Assembly: GCF_043641665.1 (NCBI RefSeq)
Contig: NC_092192.1
Coordinates: 17,572,658 to 17,636,657 of the forward strand
From: Enoplosus armatus
Lineage: Eukaryota; Chordata; Actinopteri; Centrarchiformes; Enoplosidae
Direction of reading: 5' to 3'
Length of the DNA stretch: 64,000 bases
A program made the translations under genes and the position numbers. The notes beneath the pieces are model-generated. The model saw only the letters and a list, made by a program, of their open reading frames with translations, was not told the DNA's origin and ran no database searches. Shown here piece by piece: positions 48,801 to 62,021 of this stretch (position 1 is its first letter; each line of letters opens with the position of its first letter).

Positions 48801-51800
48801 ACCACAGCACTGTTATGCCAGTGGCTGGAACAGGCTGACTGGATTTAGAGAGCTTGTGATTTGGTTTTGAAGAGCAGTGACTCAATGACATTTCTTACTC
48901 TCTGCACAGCAGAATTCTTTTCCTCTAGACTTGGAGATAGATTGCAGCTCTCTCCTTTTATATTGGGTCAGTCCCATCTGCTTGCTTAAAGCAATATCAT
49001 GAAAAAGAGAAAAAAGAAAAACAGTAATTTCCACCTTCTACCACCTTCTGTACCACATCAACGACTCACAGTGAACCTTAGCAAAGCTTCTAAAAGCACC
49101 TCCACTGCAGTGGCATAACATGCACTCCACAGTGCAGTTATGGAGTGGGGGTACACACAGAGCTTAACCCCCCGGCTGACAGATACATGTGAGGGGTGGG
49201 TTTGCATGCTGCTTGCATCAGGGTGCCAGTGGGAGGTGTTGAGTGTCTGAGGCAGGCTTCCTCATCGTCTGATCCCCTGCCCACGGGCATGGGGGAAGCT
49301 GCCTCTTCCTGAGATTTCACACTGCTCCTCTCTGTTTGATTGCAAATGCTGCCTCTCCCCACCGGCTGCTTTCCAGCGTGTGCGCCACACCGCTATGATC
49401 GATGGCGAACAAATATGAGAGACCCACAGCTCATAGAAGGATAACGGGGGGAAAAACAGCTACTATCGTTTGGGAGTGTGTAAGCCATATTAATGGTGTA
49501 GTTGTGGTCCCTGCAAACAGTTTATGTGGTAAATGACTAAAACGTTCCAAGAAATGAAAAGAGAAAAAAAAAAGAAACACATGAGCAGACATTAGGGTTT
49601 GGTGCTGGCTATCAGTATAAAAACTGGGTGTGAATGTATTCTGTGGTTGTCATACCCTGTGAAGAAAAACAACAAGAAACCAGGGTTTTGTATTTCTTTA
49701 GCTATGACATGTCAAGTCTTGTTATTCAAGTGCTCAGAACAGTTTCTCACAGTAAGAAGAAGCTACCAAAAACAGCCCTTTTTTTGTCCTCCAGAGGGGT
49801 GCGAGAGGAAAACTTGCTACAAGCACACAAACACAGTGTTGACACGCACATTTTCCTTGCTTATTGTAATGGAATGCAAAAGAACAATGGTGGAGTTTGT
49901 GACCTTAGATATGTACTTTCACATCTCGTGTGAAGGGCCTTGTCACATTACTGCAGTTAACCATTTAGTTATAATACTGTGGTGTTATTCTGTAGATAAT
50001 AATCTAAAGCATGCTTTGTGTTGACATACAGCATCCCCTGACTTCTTAGACAGCCTTTTTCGAAAGGTTTATTTTAATAAGTCCAATATAAATGCATGGC
50101 TAATGCATGCTTTTATGTCTTCTGTTTCAGGAAAACTAAACAGAAATACATGAATACATCACCTTACACAGCCACAGACATAATTCTATGGCTGTTTGGC
50201 CTGTAAGTATATATGGTGAAATGTTTTGGTGCGAACAAGTAACTTCATTCTGGGTCAAATTGTCTACAGACGGTGATGCCAGGATAAGTATTGGTATTGA
50301 AGTTTAAAGTCTCCTTCACAGATTCAGTAAGGTCTCAATTCTTGGCTTCCTGGGCAGGCGAGCCTCTTGCTGACAAAGGCTGATGAGTGGACATGTCGGC
50401 CAGAGGCACGTCAGGAAAAGCCGCTGTAGAAGGTTCAGTGGGTGATGGTACACCTCCTGTCAGTTCTCTCACCATCCACCATTTTGTCTTTGAGCTCCTT
50501 TATTTGAAGACTGGCTTTTGTATCACTGCATTTGACAAAGCCTTAGCACCTGCTGACAGATCACGCTATGCACCAGCTCCCCCAATTGAGAAGTTGATAT
50601 GCGGTGCGATATGTCAACCAATACTAAGGCTTTGTCAGACTGTGACACACACAAGGCATCTTCAGATAAAATAGATTCAAAACATTGGTGGAGGACTGGG
50701 AGGAAACACTTCTATATGATGATATAGTTGCTGTTGTAAGTAATATAATCATTTCTCTGTTGGTGCACGGAGGTGTTTGTGAAATGCTTGTGTGGAGAAC
50801 AGCTTCATGCCTCTACCCACAACAATATGTTTGGCCTTCTGGCCAATTACTGACTGGAAATTGCATTCTGAACCTTGACAACTGGATATTGATCCGCAGT
50901 GTCTGCCTATGCAAAAAAACAAAAACAACAAAACAAATTGTTTATCATGAACATAAGTGATTCGGGTTTATGATTATCGTACAAGTCCAGTTCCCAGTTT
51001 CAAGGGTATTCCTCAATTGACTTCATTCAAACAATACCAGTTTTGTTTCTGCAGTCAATAAACGGGAGAGCAGTTGGACAAAGCCATTACACAACCTACA
51101 GCACAGCATGTCTTGACCATAGACCTACTGAAGAAAAGATGCCTACATCGGTTTGCCTAAATCTTTTATTAGTGCAGTCAGCTTGGATAATAAACAGCAT
51201 TCCTCTATATGCTCTATTCAATCTCACACTCATGCAGTGAGGGCTTCAGGGACTCAGAGTAGAATGTGCATGCTGAGTTTGAAAAGCATTAGTTAGACAT
51301 CAGTGCCTAAATTTAGAAATTTGCATTTGTTCTTGAGGCCAGTGCAGGTATTTTATTAATGCTGTTCATTTAAATCTCTATTGTGGGCTGCGCCACAGTG
51401 GATGTAGGGTGTAATGCTAAAGACTGGGATGATTAGAATTAAAAAAAGTTTGTGTACAAAGACCCATTTCTTAAGGCATGTGTTCAGTATGATGTAAATA
51501 CAATTTAACATAAATAATAATACATGGATAATATTGTTTGTCATTGGGTATGAAAGTACAATAATTTACACTATAACAATATGTAAGATTGAATAATGAC
51601 TGCATGGACATTTTAGCTGTCATAGGTTTATGTGTCAGAGGTTATCAAATGTTATAATCTTATCATCACCATATTCATGGTAGTCATGTGATAACCTGCT
51701 TGCATGGTTACATTTAGGCCCACTCTGCTCCTTCCTCTGCCAGTTTCTCTCAGCCCTGAAATAGGAAACCTTGCATTTACCATTCAGTTTTTCTGTGTAA

Positions 51801-54800
51801 TTTAATTAGAAAAGCTCAAAGAAATGTAGACTGAATCCCTGTGGTGTGGGGTTGTGACTGGATGCTCAATAGGCTGAGGATTTTTTAAACTTTTTTTTTT
51901 TTTTGCCACAAAGTGTAACGCCATTACAAATTCTGCATAGGTCAAGAAAGGAGAAGACAGGGTATTCATTCAGTTTGAGACACACTTGGTTAGGAAATGT
52001 TAAGAATGCAATTTTGAACAACTTGATTGACTCTGCTTCGCTTAGTTCTGCTGCGAGAGGATGTGTATGTCAACAAGCGGCAGAAGTCTGTTTCTGATGC
52101 AGATTCGCTAATAAAAAAAGACCTTACTTGGCTTAATAATCGGTGACAGTGCTGAGGTTGGAAGTGATGACGGAGCGGAGAAACATGAACACCAAAAATA
52201 CTTTTTTTGTAAAGTTTATGACTGATTTAATGGGAAATATTGTCATGATAATTAGACACTGTTTTATCACCCAACCCTTCTCTGATTACTGTGTGACATT
52301 TACTTGAAGAATCACTTGTCTATTCCTGTCTCACACCCAAACGTTCTCTCTTCTTCTTGTCTGAATGTCTCTTTCTTGGTCCCTGCCTTTGAAGCTTTCT
52401 TCCTGCTTTAGGCTCTCACATTTGCACTCTATGGCCCTTTCTACCGCAGTGGCAGCGCTCCATGGCCTCATACTAGTAGGTAGAAGATATTACATTTTGA
52501 AACAGCAGACAACGAAACATTCACATGCGCACATTGTCCATCATATTTAAGCTGTTTATTTCCTTGAACCTAATTTTCCTAGAAACACTTACAGTAATGG
52601 ACTATTGTGCTTTTATCTTTGTTTGTCGCCCACATACTAACCTGTCTCTAAGAGCCTCCATTTTTTAACACATTACAGAATTCACTTTCTTGATTTGAGC
52701 AGAAAAAGCTTTTTCTTTTGTATTTAGACAGGGAGAGGGGTGAAAAATGTCCCAATATATACCCAATACTATACCCAATATGTTGACTGGATATTGCAGG
52801 TTCTAATTACACCAAATAATGTGGGTACAACTGCAATTTTATTTTCATCAATGAGACAGGCGAAGTCGTTCTTATATTTGATCTTCAGCTCTAATTATCA
52901 AATAAGGAATTATTTTCCTCCCTGGAGTTAATTCCTATGCACCCCTTTCATGCTCACTAACTTTCATTCATTGATCTTATTGACATGGAAAACGGATGTC
53001 TTCCATGATCCATTAGTTGTTTTTCCTCCCCTTTCGATCAAGATGTTATCTCTGTGCTAATTCTGCCTTTGATCTCCACTGTCAGCTATGTGAGACATGG
53101 CTAACTTGGGAGAGCTACCATTAGCTGCTAATTAGCCTACACCTGCATAGTCTGAATAGAAAAAGGGAAGTGAAGAACACAGTTTCAGAGTTTCTTGCTC
53201 TATAGTGATATATTCTCAACATGTTTCCTTGTCTTGTGGGCTACATAGCCTCCGCCTATGGCCATGGCTGACTTTTATCATTTGGTCGTACATCATATCC
53301 TCAAAGCAGAAACCAAGTGGTCAGGCTCAGGTTGCTATCAGAGTACTATGTAGTCTGGAAGCATTCCAGGCAAAAAGGCATATATCAGTACAATATAAAA
53401 GAGATACCGTGATAAAAGTTAATACACACACATTAAAATAATACATTCACAGGAAGTACGTCAGTTTAACGCCAAGAATGGACAAACATCAACATAATCT
53501 CACAAAATCCGATCTTTACAGTCACGTAAGCGGTCCATGCAGCGGCTAAATAACAACCTTGGAGAGGCAGAGCTTTATTTGACCATTTACTGTAGATAGA
53601 GAGTTGCTGCATGACTAACATAGTACAGCATACTAACACAGTCCAGACCAGAAAGCTCTGGTCCTGCAATGCTCTAAACAATACAGCTATGCGTTTGAGC
53701 AGGACAATTCAAATTTCTAACATGATGAAATGTGAAAATTGCCTTTTGTGTGGCAGAGAGGCAACGGGAAAGGAACGGCAGCATTCTCCCAATGCTGCTT
53801 TACCCGTCTTTACCCTCTGCCAGACGATAGCTGTTCTGACAAGGCTTTGATTAAGGGAAAGGGAAAAAATATCACATGGAATCAAGAACATGATTGAATA
53901 CATAATTATTAAGGGAAACTGCAAATTTCAGTCTTTAAATATGGACTTAAAGGGACGCAAAACACAGAAGGCAGCAGGGGGTCATAATATCGGCTTTTGA
54001 GGCCAGCGTGATTCCACCCTCCCCTGTTGCTCCTCACTGATCCATTGCATTCAGCTGCTTGTGTTTGATTGACTTTTATAAGCTTTGGCATGGCGAAGAA
54101 GGGTCGACCTTCATGTCCTTTGATGTTGCTGAAACCTTCCAACAGAAATAATAATCTAACACAATAACATCTATCACAGGAAGACTTGGGCATATCTGGG
54201 AAGCCAAGATTTTGGTTGACTGAATCAAGACCACACCTGCACTTTAGTGCTGTCTTGTGTATTAGAGGGGCAAAAAAGGCAATATAAATGTTTTATAACA
54301 TTAAAATAACATAAATGGACAGGACATCCACTACATTATGAGATAATAAAATGAAAATTTAATGAAGCAATGGGTAAATTGGGTCATGTACACAGAGCAG
54401 TAGTCTGGGTCTGGCTGTGACCCTGGGTATGCAAAGTGCAAATAGATTATTTAACAATTTTAGGCATATTCACTATGCTTTTTTGTCGTGTGGATGTGGC
54501 TTGTGGTGGGCTAGATTGGGGCTATCAAGAGCAAGCATAGCAATTACAACAATAAAAGCAGTAAGAGAAGGAATAAAAACATACAGAAAATGCACAACAA
54601 GAGTAAACATCGCTGCTGCTTTTTTTATTAAAGTGGTTGCACTCGCCATCTGTTTTTTCAGTGCCTGTGGTGGCTGCGTGTTTGATGGGTACCTCATCTC
54701 CAGGCTAGATACTGTTTCAAAGTAGACAGCTCATCAAGATGAGTGACAAGTGTTGGGGCCTGACAACATGACCATCTGAGAGGGAGCTACCCAAAGGGAA

Positions 54801-55564
54801 GTTGAAAAAAAAATTGTATAATTGATTTAAATAAAATGGACTTTTGGTGGTGACGAAGATCTACATGTCTCTGTTACAGCTCTGTAGTTTGAAACTAGCA
54901 AAAAATCTGTCACAATTTCACAATGAAGTCAGGTGCGCTCTCTAATTAGACCAGAGATCCAGCAGAAAAGCATGGCAGATACAAGCTACATCATCATGCA
55001 AAATTCTGTCAGAATTACTCTACTTTTGCCTTGAGAACAAGGGCTCTTTAGGGATAGCTGAGCCAGAAAGTGAGTCATAGAGTGAGTTTTGAAAGCCAGA
55101 AATTCGAGACCTAGTGAAGTCAAGACCTGTAAAAATATTCTGATGATTTTGTGTAATAGGGCAGTAAAATGTTAGCCTTGTCACCTCAAATCCATAACAC
55201 TGTAACATGCTTGGCCATGAGCAAGACTAATTCAAGCCATTTCTATTCAGTCTAAGGCATGTAGAATATTTACTGCATGATGTACCACGTTAACACAAAA
55301 CCGCAAATTAAGAATTGATCCTTTCACGAGGAGGATATTTCCATTTGTAAGAAAAAAAACATACTGCTGCTTTTCATTCAGTGTAGAGAGGACATTTTCA
55401 GTTTCACTGGATGTAGTCCTCATTGAGTTTGTAAGGTCCTCAACTGCAGTAAATTCTGAGATATCCTCAACTGATGGTGAGAAAGCCTTAAAGCGAGAGC
55501 GGCTCCATTCCTCTGTAACTCACTGGAAATAAGGAAATGCATGTCAGACCCATACAGTACAATT

Positions 55565-55785
55565 CTAGTCCCTCAAGTGCCATCCATCATTGAAGGGCAG
55601 AACACTAGTTAGAGGGAGGTTCAGCGGCTCTCCGTCCCCATCACACGATGATGGAGAGATGACCCCCGGGGCCTTTCTCTGATAGCGGCTTGAGCTGCCC
55701 AACCAACTGAGGTTGAAGTGGAACTGGCCCCTAGCCAGCATCCCCTCCCCGATGCACAGTGTTCTACCTGCTCTACGAATCACAT
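55565..55785 (-). CDS. possible alternative terminal exon of pcdh7
   Basis: An open minus-strand frame of about 73 codons ends in TAG at 55565 inside the pcdh7 intron. A usable acceptor (GTCTCACCCCAG, then ATGTG) lies at 55787-55786 and would enter in phase 1, exactly what the donor at 61801 requires. The joined tail would read EHPEN-D-VIRRAGRTLCIG and end in NDGWHLRD. The frame is GC-richer than its surroundings and continues upstream of the acceptor without a stop. Known: PCDH7 has several isoforms with different cytoplasmic ends. Not shown: I do not recognise this peptide, and phase agreement alone has a one-in-three chance. It could equally be a chance open frame. Confidence 0.3.
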
Positions 55786-58700
55786 CTGGGGTGAGACTGG
55801 GTAAGACCCACTGAGAGCAACAGAGCTCTACCACCACTTTCTATTTCTGCCTCCATAATTATCCTTAAAGTTTCAACTCAGGGTCCCATGGACCTGCCAG
55901 TGGACACTCCGCTAAAAGAAGCGTCTCTTACAGCCACCAGCTACACCAGGCTAATTAAGACATTTTTTTCCATGTGTCTTTATAAACTTGTACTTTCAAG
56001 CCTGCGTTTACACACACATTACCACCTCCAAACCTGCTGCTTCAGCATGCTGTTGCCCAGACTCACTGGCGTGGCAAGAGCAGGCGGCGTGCTATCCAAT
56101 TTTTGCCTAAGTACAGAGAGCCATCCACTTTTGTTAGAGTAATACATGAGCACATCTGAAGCTTAGGGATACTGGCTTAGGCATACTGGCTCACTCATTC
56201 ATTTTACAAGCTTAGCGCTAAAACCGGACATTTTCAGTGGCAGCATGGTGTTAAAAGCACTATTTATGGAATCTAATGTGTGCTTATATATGTGTACTTT
56301 TCTTCCTGCGCATAATTCAGAACACTCATCTGGGTTTTCATCCATATTATATACATGTGGATAAGAGCTGAGTAGCTTGTATAGATCTCAATTAAAATAA
56401 GGAGGACTGGGAATCTGTCCCTAGAAAATGTTCCGCAAATCTTCAACTAAATCACTTATGATTTTTCCTTTCCTCTTTTTCATTATTTATACAACACTTA
56501 GATAAATCTTTTTATTATTTAAACCGCATTTTCTCAGTGTTTTCTCCTCATTAAACATACCAACCAATACCCAAATACAAAGACTGCAAAAAACAAAACA
56601 AAGCAAATGAATCAAAATTGCAAAAAAACAAAAACCAAAAAAAACCAAACATGCTATTATCACTGATGTTAGCAAAGTATTCCAGTCAGCTGGACACAAT
56701 GATGAAACTACCGAGAAATCACTTTTATGTGTGAAAGAAGGTAGTATGAAATTGAATGCAAGGGGTAGATTTATTGGGACAATAGGACTTCTATTCTGGT
56801 TCCATCTAGATTTCACATGTGGCTGCAATCTCTGCCACACAATAATATGTCAGTTCACTCAAAAAGAAAAGAAGCCAATTCCATACTTTGCTACAGTTAA
56901 TGGTCTGTGCTGTGATACCATGTCCTTTCTTTTGCGTGGCCCCGTTCAAAGGTCTGGGCTGTCTGCAGTCATTTGACAAACACTATAATGTGTGCGGCCA
57001 GCGATTGGGATGACTGTGTAGGTCTCATTGTTAGCAATCACATAAGCGAGAGCACATTTTCAGATTCAAATTGGGCAAAAGGGAAATCTAGACACATTCA
57101 AAACTGTGACGTGTTGACACATCATCAGTTCCGTTTTGGATTCAGCTGCATTGTCCCATAAAGTAATTTGTAAAAGGGCCATAGTTAACCATTGTCCATG
57201 GTGTCAAAGCCTAATCCAGGTTAGAGAGTTTAATTCTGCTCCAGTTAGGCTCTTCCAGTGACCTATTTGCTCCAAAAATAAAATTACAAACAATTGGGGG
57301 GTAACAAACAGCAGCGGCTGATGTGAGCAGAGCATAATGTGTGCGCTAGAATGAGCTCGGGATTATAAGCGTATTACTCATGACAACTTGCCTCAGGGGA
57401 CCACTTGTAAAGACTTTTTCCACAGAAGCTTCCACAAAACTGCCAGTCCCATGACCTGTCCCTTCTCGGGTGGTGGCAGTTCCAGCAGTGCTGGTATAGG
57501 CCACTGTGCTGGTAGAGGCTGGCATGGTCAACTCCACTCAATAGTACTAACAGGCGGGGACTCTGACAAGACACAATGGCATCTGTCTGTGGAAACCCAC
57601 ACCCCTGCACCAGCATGCTATATTGGCACCCAAGCTGGGCACCAAGCTGGCACTCACAGGACCAACAAGCCCCATTAGGCTGACGGTCTGCCTCTCTGTT
57701 TGCACAATGTCTTCCTCCACAACGTTCATTGTTTAAAATGTTCCTCATGCTTTGACATTCACAGGGAACTCATGATGTTAAGCAGTAATGGCTACCCTGT
57801 ATGATACTGATATGGCAAGCATTGAAAGCAGAGGAAAATCCCTGACAAGAGTTCAAAAGGAGCAAATATCCTACGCTACATACGTTATCTGAGAGATCTA
57901 AGGCAGGAAAATCAGACAGCATTACTAAAGAACCTTATTATCATGCAAATGCCATTTATTCCATTTTATCTCACCCTTCTCAATAGCCCATATGGCAGCG
58001 AGTCCGCACAGAGGAAGACACAGGGAGACCTCACGCTGGGCAACCGGCCACATCAAAATTCCTCCATCTGTGGTCAATTGAGTTTGTGTGTGCGTGCACG
58101 CTGGTACCTGTCTTCAATCCACCTGTGTCCTATCGGTGCTAGCCCTCATATCACAGCCAAGGTGCCAAACCACTGATCTGCAGAAGAGTGATTATTGTCT
58201 AGGTTGGACCGGACATGACGGGATTGCTGGTGAAACTTGTGTCCAAAGAAGAAGGGAAGAAGCCTATCACGGGTCCCAGATGACTCTGGGTTCTTAGGCA
58301 ACAGAAAGTTAAACTATTTATAATATTTGACTCCAGGTGTGTGCTGGGGCTTGATGCAGATAAAATAATGATTTAAAAAACAGTCATCAGTTTTCTTTGT
58401 TATGAAACATAATTTATGGAATGAATTAAGAAACTGAGTCAGCTCAGAGATTAAAGATAATTAAAATTGACTGATGTTATCTTGTTTAACTCATAGTTTT
58501 TGATACTTGTGTCCCTTTATGGGGACTTGAAATGCATGTAATGTAAATAGCAAACTGCCAAAATGATGCATTCTCCCTGTAAACCAATCAGTAATGAATG
58601 CTGTAAATCACTTTGACCACTAGTCAAAATCTGATCAGTAGTGTCTTAGATACAGTGGATGGACAGATGGGACCGACAGAGTCCTCGGTCTTCCTCTGAT

Positions 58701-61488
58701 TTCACTGTGGAGGACAAATCATGCATCTTGACAGCAAGCAGACATACAAGATAAGCAGTTTTCATGCTGTCTGAAGCAATCAATTTAAAGAGAATTAAAG
58801 AGCTCAGTGATTATGATGAGAGTCTATTAAAGTAAAACAGCACTGTAATCAAAATGATTTAGAGATCTGGCGAGTGATGCAACACCCTCTAATGCAAACA
58901 AATACATGCATACATGCAGACACGTGCGCACGCACATCCGATTGATGCAACTGATGGATAAACATTTCTGATGAGATTAACCAACAGTTGAGCAATGTGC
59001 AAGCTACAAGCATGAACATAAGAGTGGAAAATACACATGGGGAAACTGAAATGGAGTGCACCCTAACACAGCCTGAAGACAAGAATTACAAAAAAAGTGG
59101 GAGGAAGGAGCAGCTGCTCAGGCATACGAAAAAAGGAACTCCAGAAATTAATTGCAGCAGATCAGGCAGCATACATGACATACATCAGAAATTTTATTAC
59201 TGTATTTTCAATCTACTTATAATTCCAAAGCCAAGTGGCAAGAATCTTCAAAAGACAACAAATATAGAACAACATTTAACACAAAATTACAAAATAATTC
59301 GACTAATATGAATCAACTAATCATATATTCTTTGCTAATAACCAGCCTAATAAGGCTTTAATATCCTAAATATTAGCGTGTCTTGAATAAAGAAATGAGA
59401 CTGGAATGTCCATCAAACTGAACAGAAGTTGACCTAATACCAGTCAAATAAAGGTCTGACTGATACCAAACAGCCAAAAGTGGATCTGAAATGGATCATG
59501 AACTACATCACTTTCCACTGTAGGCCACTGACACTCTCTCAAAATGTAGATTCGCCACTGTCAGAGTTCACCTTGTATAACAAAACACATCCATGTCGAT
59601 ATTTCCGGGGCTCAGTGATGCAAAGGCTGACAGTCTGGGGTTCATATATTGCGTTTTATCCAACTTAAATGGAGTGACACATCACGCTCACCTCCCCATT
59701 TTTTGCCTGTCAGTCATTTCTACTGCAATGAATAAAGCTCTGCACCAGTACAACCTGTCACACTGTCACTCAAATGCTTAAAAAAAGACCTCACGTCACT
59801 TTCCAGGTGGAGCTGGGGAGGAATTCCTCTGTCTCGTTTGATTTTTCTGTCTAATCCTTCATTTTATGTGGGCTCTTTGTTATCTCCCTGAAGGGGGAAT
59901 CACATTTTAATTAGGTCTATCCTTGGTTAGCAGTTCATCTTCTCATCTCCCTGTCCTATGTGCTCATCCTATGGGCTTTGCTTCCTTGTCAGAGACTCTT
60001 AGTCCCCGCTCCGTGTCACAATCTAACATCTCCCCCATCTTGTGCCATCTTTTCATTCTTTAACTGCTCCATCTCCACTCACAATCTTGCTCTCCTGCTG
60101 CTGACAACAAAGAGCGCCCTGGCTGACAAAACCTGTTTTCGGCAGATGGGAAAAACACAATAAACAGCCACAACAATGGAAAACGGAAAAAGAAAATGCA
60201 TATATTACACGTCCTAAGTGCAGAGAGCAAATGGAAATAGTCATCTGTGGGCTCCTGGGCTATAAACTGCGCACTTGCATATGGGGTGGCTAAATCTATC
60301 TATTAAATGGGATATTAAGCAATCTCTGACCTCCATAGGGCAGGAGGGAACTGCAAAAATGGCAGGACTTATCCCCTCCTGCACACCCACCACTGCCTCC
60401 TGTCTTTGAATTGTGGTGTCACTAATTGTCATGAACACAATAACAAATACACATTTGCAGTAAAGATGAATAAGCTAGCTAATGAGATCCAACACTATTT
60501 ACTAGTAAAGAGCCAATGCATCACAGCGTGAGATACTACACTAAAAATAGAACTTTGTCATATGCTGTTTTGGCGTGACAGTGACACATTTTAGCCTTTG
60601 ATCCTGCTACGTTTTGTAACTGGGAGTGCTTGAGACTGAAATAGTTTTTTGTTTTCTTTTTCCCAGAGATCTCTCCGCACTCGGGATGTACAGTCCCATT
60701 GACAAAAGGTACATCTGTCTTTTTCACCGACACTGTGGCAAAGTAACTGTCAAAGCTGATAAATAAAACTCTATCAAGCCCTTGCTGATACATGCCACAT
60801 TTTGTTTGGGGCATTTAAAATCCATACCCGATGCACAAAAAGCAGAACCACACATGTTAGGAGATGAGGCCATATAATAATATGACAAACTAATGATAGA
60901 AAAAAATATATAATGCTGTATATATATGTATATATATATCTCTATAAGGAGAAGGACGAGATGTTCTAGGTGAACAGCGAAGCATCACCATGTAAAAGTG
61001 TCTAATCCAGAGAGCCCTGCAATGCAAAATACTATAATGACTGGAAATGCACCATGTGAATCACTTATCATAGTGTGTTACAAGACAGGTAATGGATTAT
61101 GTTTGGCAGCTTAAGGCAGCAAAATTGCTATTATGATACACAGTTTGCAGAATAGCAGCTACAGCTTTGGCTGTGATTTTCTTTTTTAATACGGACCTAT
61201 GCTGAGACCATCAGTGCTCAGCCTGTGGATTGATTACTGTGCCTAGAAATTATGGCTCTTGCACACCTAAGCTGCAGTGCAACTTGGGTCCAGCTAGCGG
61301 CAAGGAAATGCTTAGAGTAAACACAGTGTTGTCTGCACAGATGTCATGGTTCAGATTTATTTAGAGGGCAAATGCTCCATTAGTTGGGCTTTTTAATTAG
61401 CACACTTGTGAGAGGGGGTCATTAAGGATGTCTGACAGAGGACCTGCTGATGAGGAGGATGGAGACACTGTTAACTCCGGCCCTGATA

Positions 61489-61490
<2 letters not shown>

Positions 61491-61538
<48 letters not shown>
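61491..61538. repeat. (AC)24 microsatellite
   Basis: Uninterrupted AC dinucleotides followed by three CTACACAC-type units to about 61560. In the pcdh7 transcript it is a (UG)n tract about 265 nt downstream of the RRVTF exon donor. Confidence 0.97.
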
Positions 61539-61541
<3 letters not shown>

Positions 61542-61801
61542 CACACCTACACACCTACACAAGCACAGATCTGCTTAAAAACCAATAACATCTCACACAG
61601 TCATCGAGAATCACAGCAAGTCAACGTCATGGGCGCCACAATATTTCCACTCTAAAATGGCCACAGAGCACAAACAAATCTCCCACAAATGTCTCCATCG
61701 CCAAACAGCACCACACACACAACCAGATCCCATTAGAGCCATTTACATTTAAATACATATTCATAGAGAACACGACAGAGTGGAGGGGATTGTCAGCGTA
61801 C

Positions 61802-62021
61802 CATTTTCAGGGTGCTCGGTCTCTCCAATGCTGCCATCTGGAGTGGTTCTCTCATAGTGGTCCTCGGGCAGGGTCAGGGGTCCGATGCGAGGACCAGACG
61901 ATGACTTGCTGCTAGGAGTCTCCGATTCCTCCAAGCCGCTGTCATAGTAGCTGTGCTGAGAGGCATCCTGCAGGTCCTGCACGGGGTTGGCGGTGGAGAA
62001 GGTCACTCGCCGATGGGAATG
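61802..62021 (-). CDS. pcdh7: protocadherin-7 internal exon with RRVTF (CM3) motif
   Basis: This 220-nt exon encodes 73 residues plus one base of the cytoplasmic tail of a delta-1 protocadherin, a homophilic cell-adhesion membrane protein. Seen: the frame opens HSHRRVTFSTANP, continues through YYDSGLEESETP and PEDHYERTTPDGS, and ends GETEHPEN plus a lone G. RRVTF is the delta-1 conserved motif CM3, known to bind protein phosphatase 1-alpha. The wording matches my memory of vertebrate PCDH7 rather than PCDH1, PCDH9 or PCDH11. The acceptor is a T-rich tract ending TTTTTTAG at 62022-62023, entering in phase 0. The donor is GTACGC at 61801, leaving in phase 1. The reading frame runs through the donor to a stop near 61761, so intron retention would add a short tail. 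The paralogue (pcdh7a or pcdh7b) cannot be told from this piece. Confidence 0.92.

Larger units (their letters stand above)
45387..61801 (-). other. pcdh7: pcdh7 intron (16.4 kb)
   Basis: Sequence between two phase-matched pcdh7 exons, with GT at 61801-61800 and AG at 45388-45387 on the minus strand. Contents: a (CA)n tract near each end; a possible alternative last exon at 55565-55785; a weaker open frame at 49138-49362; an AT-rich conserved-looking stretch at 46800-47130; and a GC-richer block at 57370-57750, open in all three minus frames but without a convincing exon structure. The remainder is ordinary AT-rich intronic sequence in which I recognise no transposon or RNA gene. Confidence 0.8.

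Noticed and set aside
57346..57748. Minus-strand open frames of 60-124 codons in a GC-richer patch of the pcdh7 intron
   Set aside because: All three minus frames are open over the same bases, with Cys/Trp-rich or Thr/Ser-rich readings. This points to composition rather than coding, and no well-placed acceptor in the needed phase stands out.
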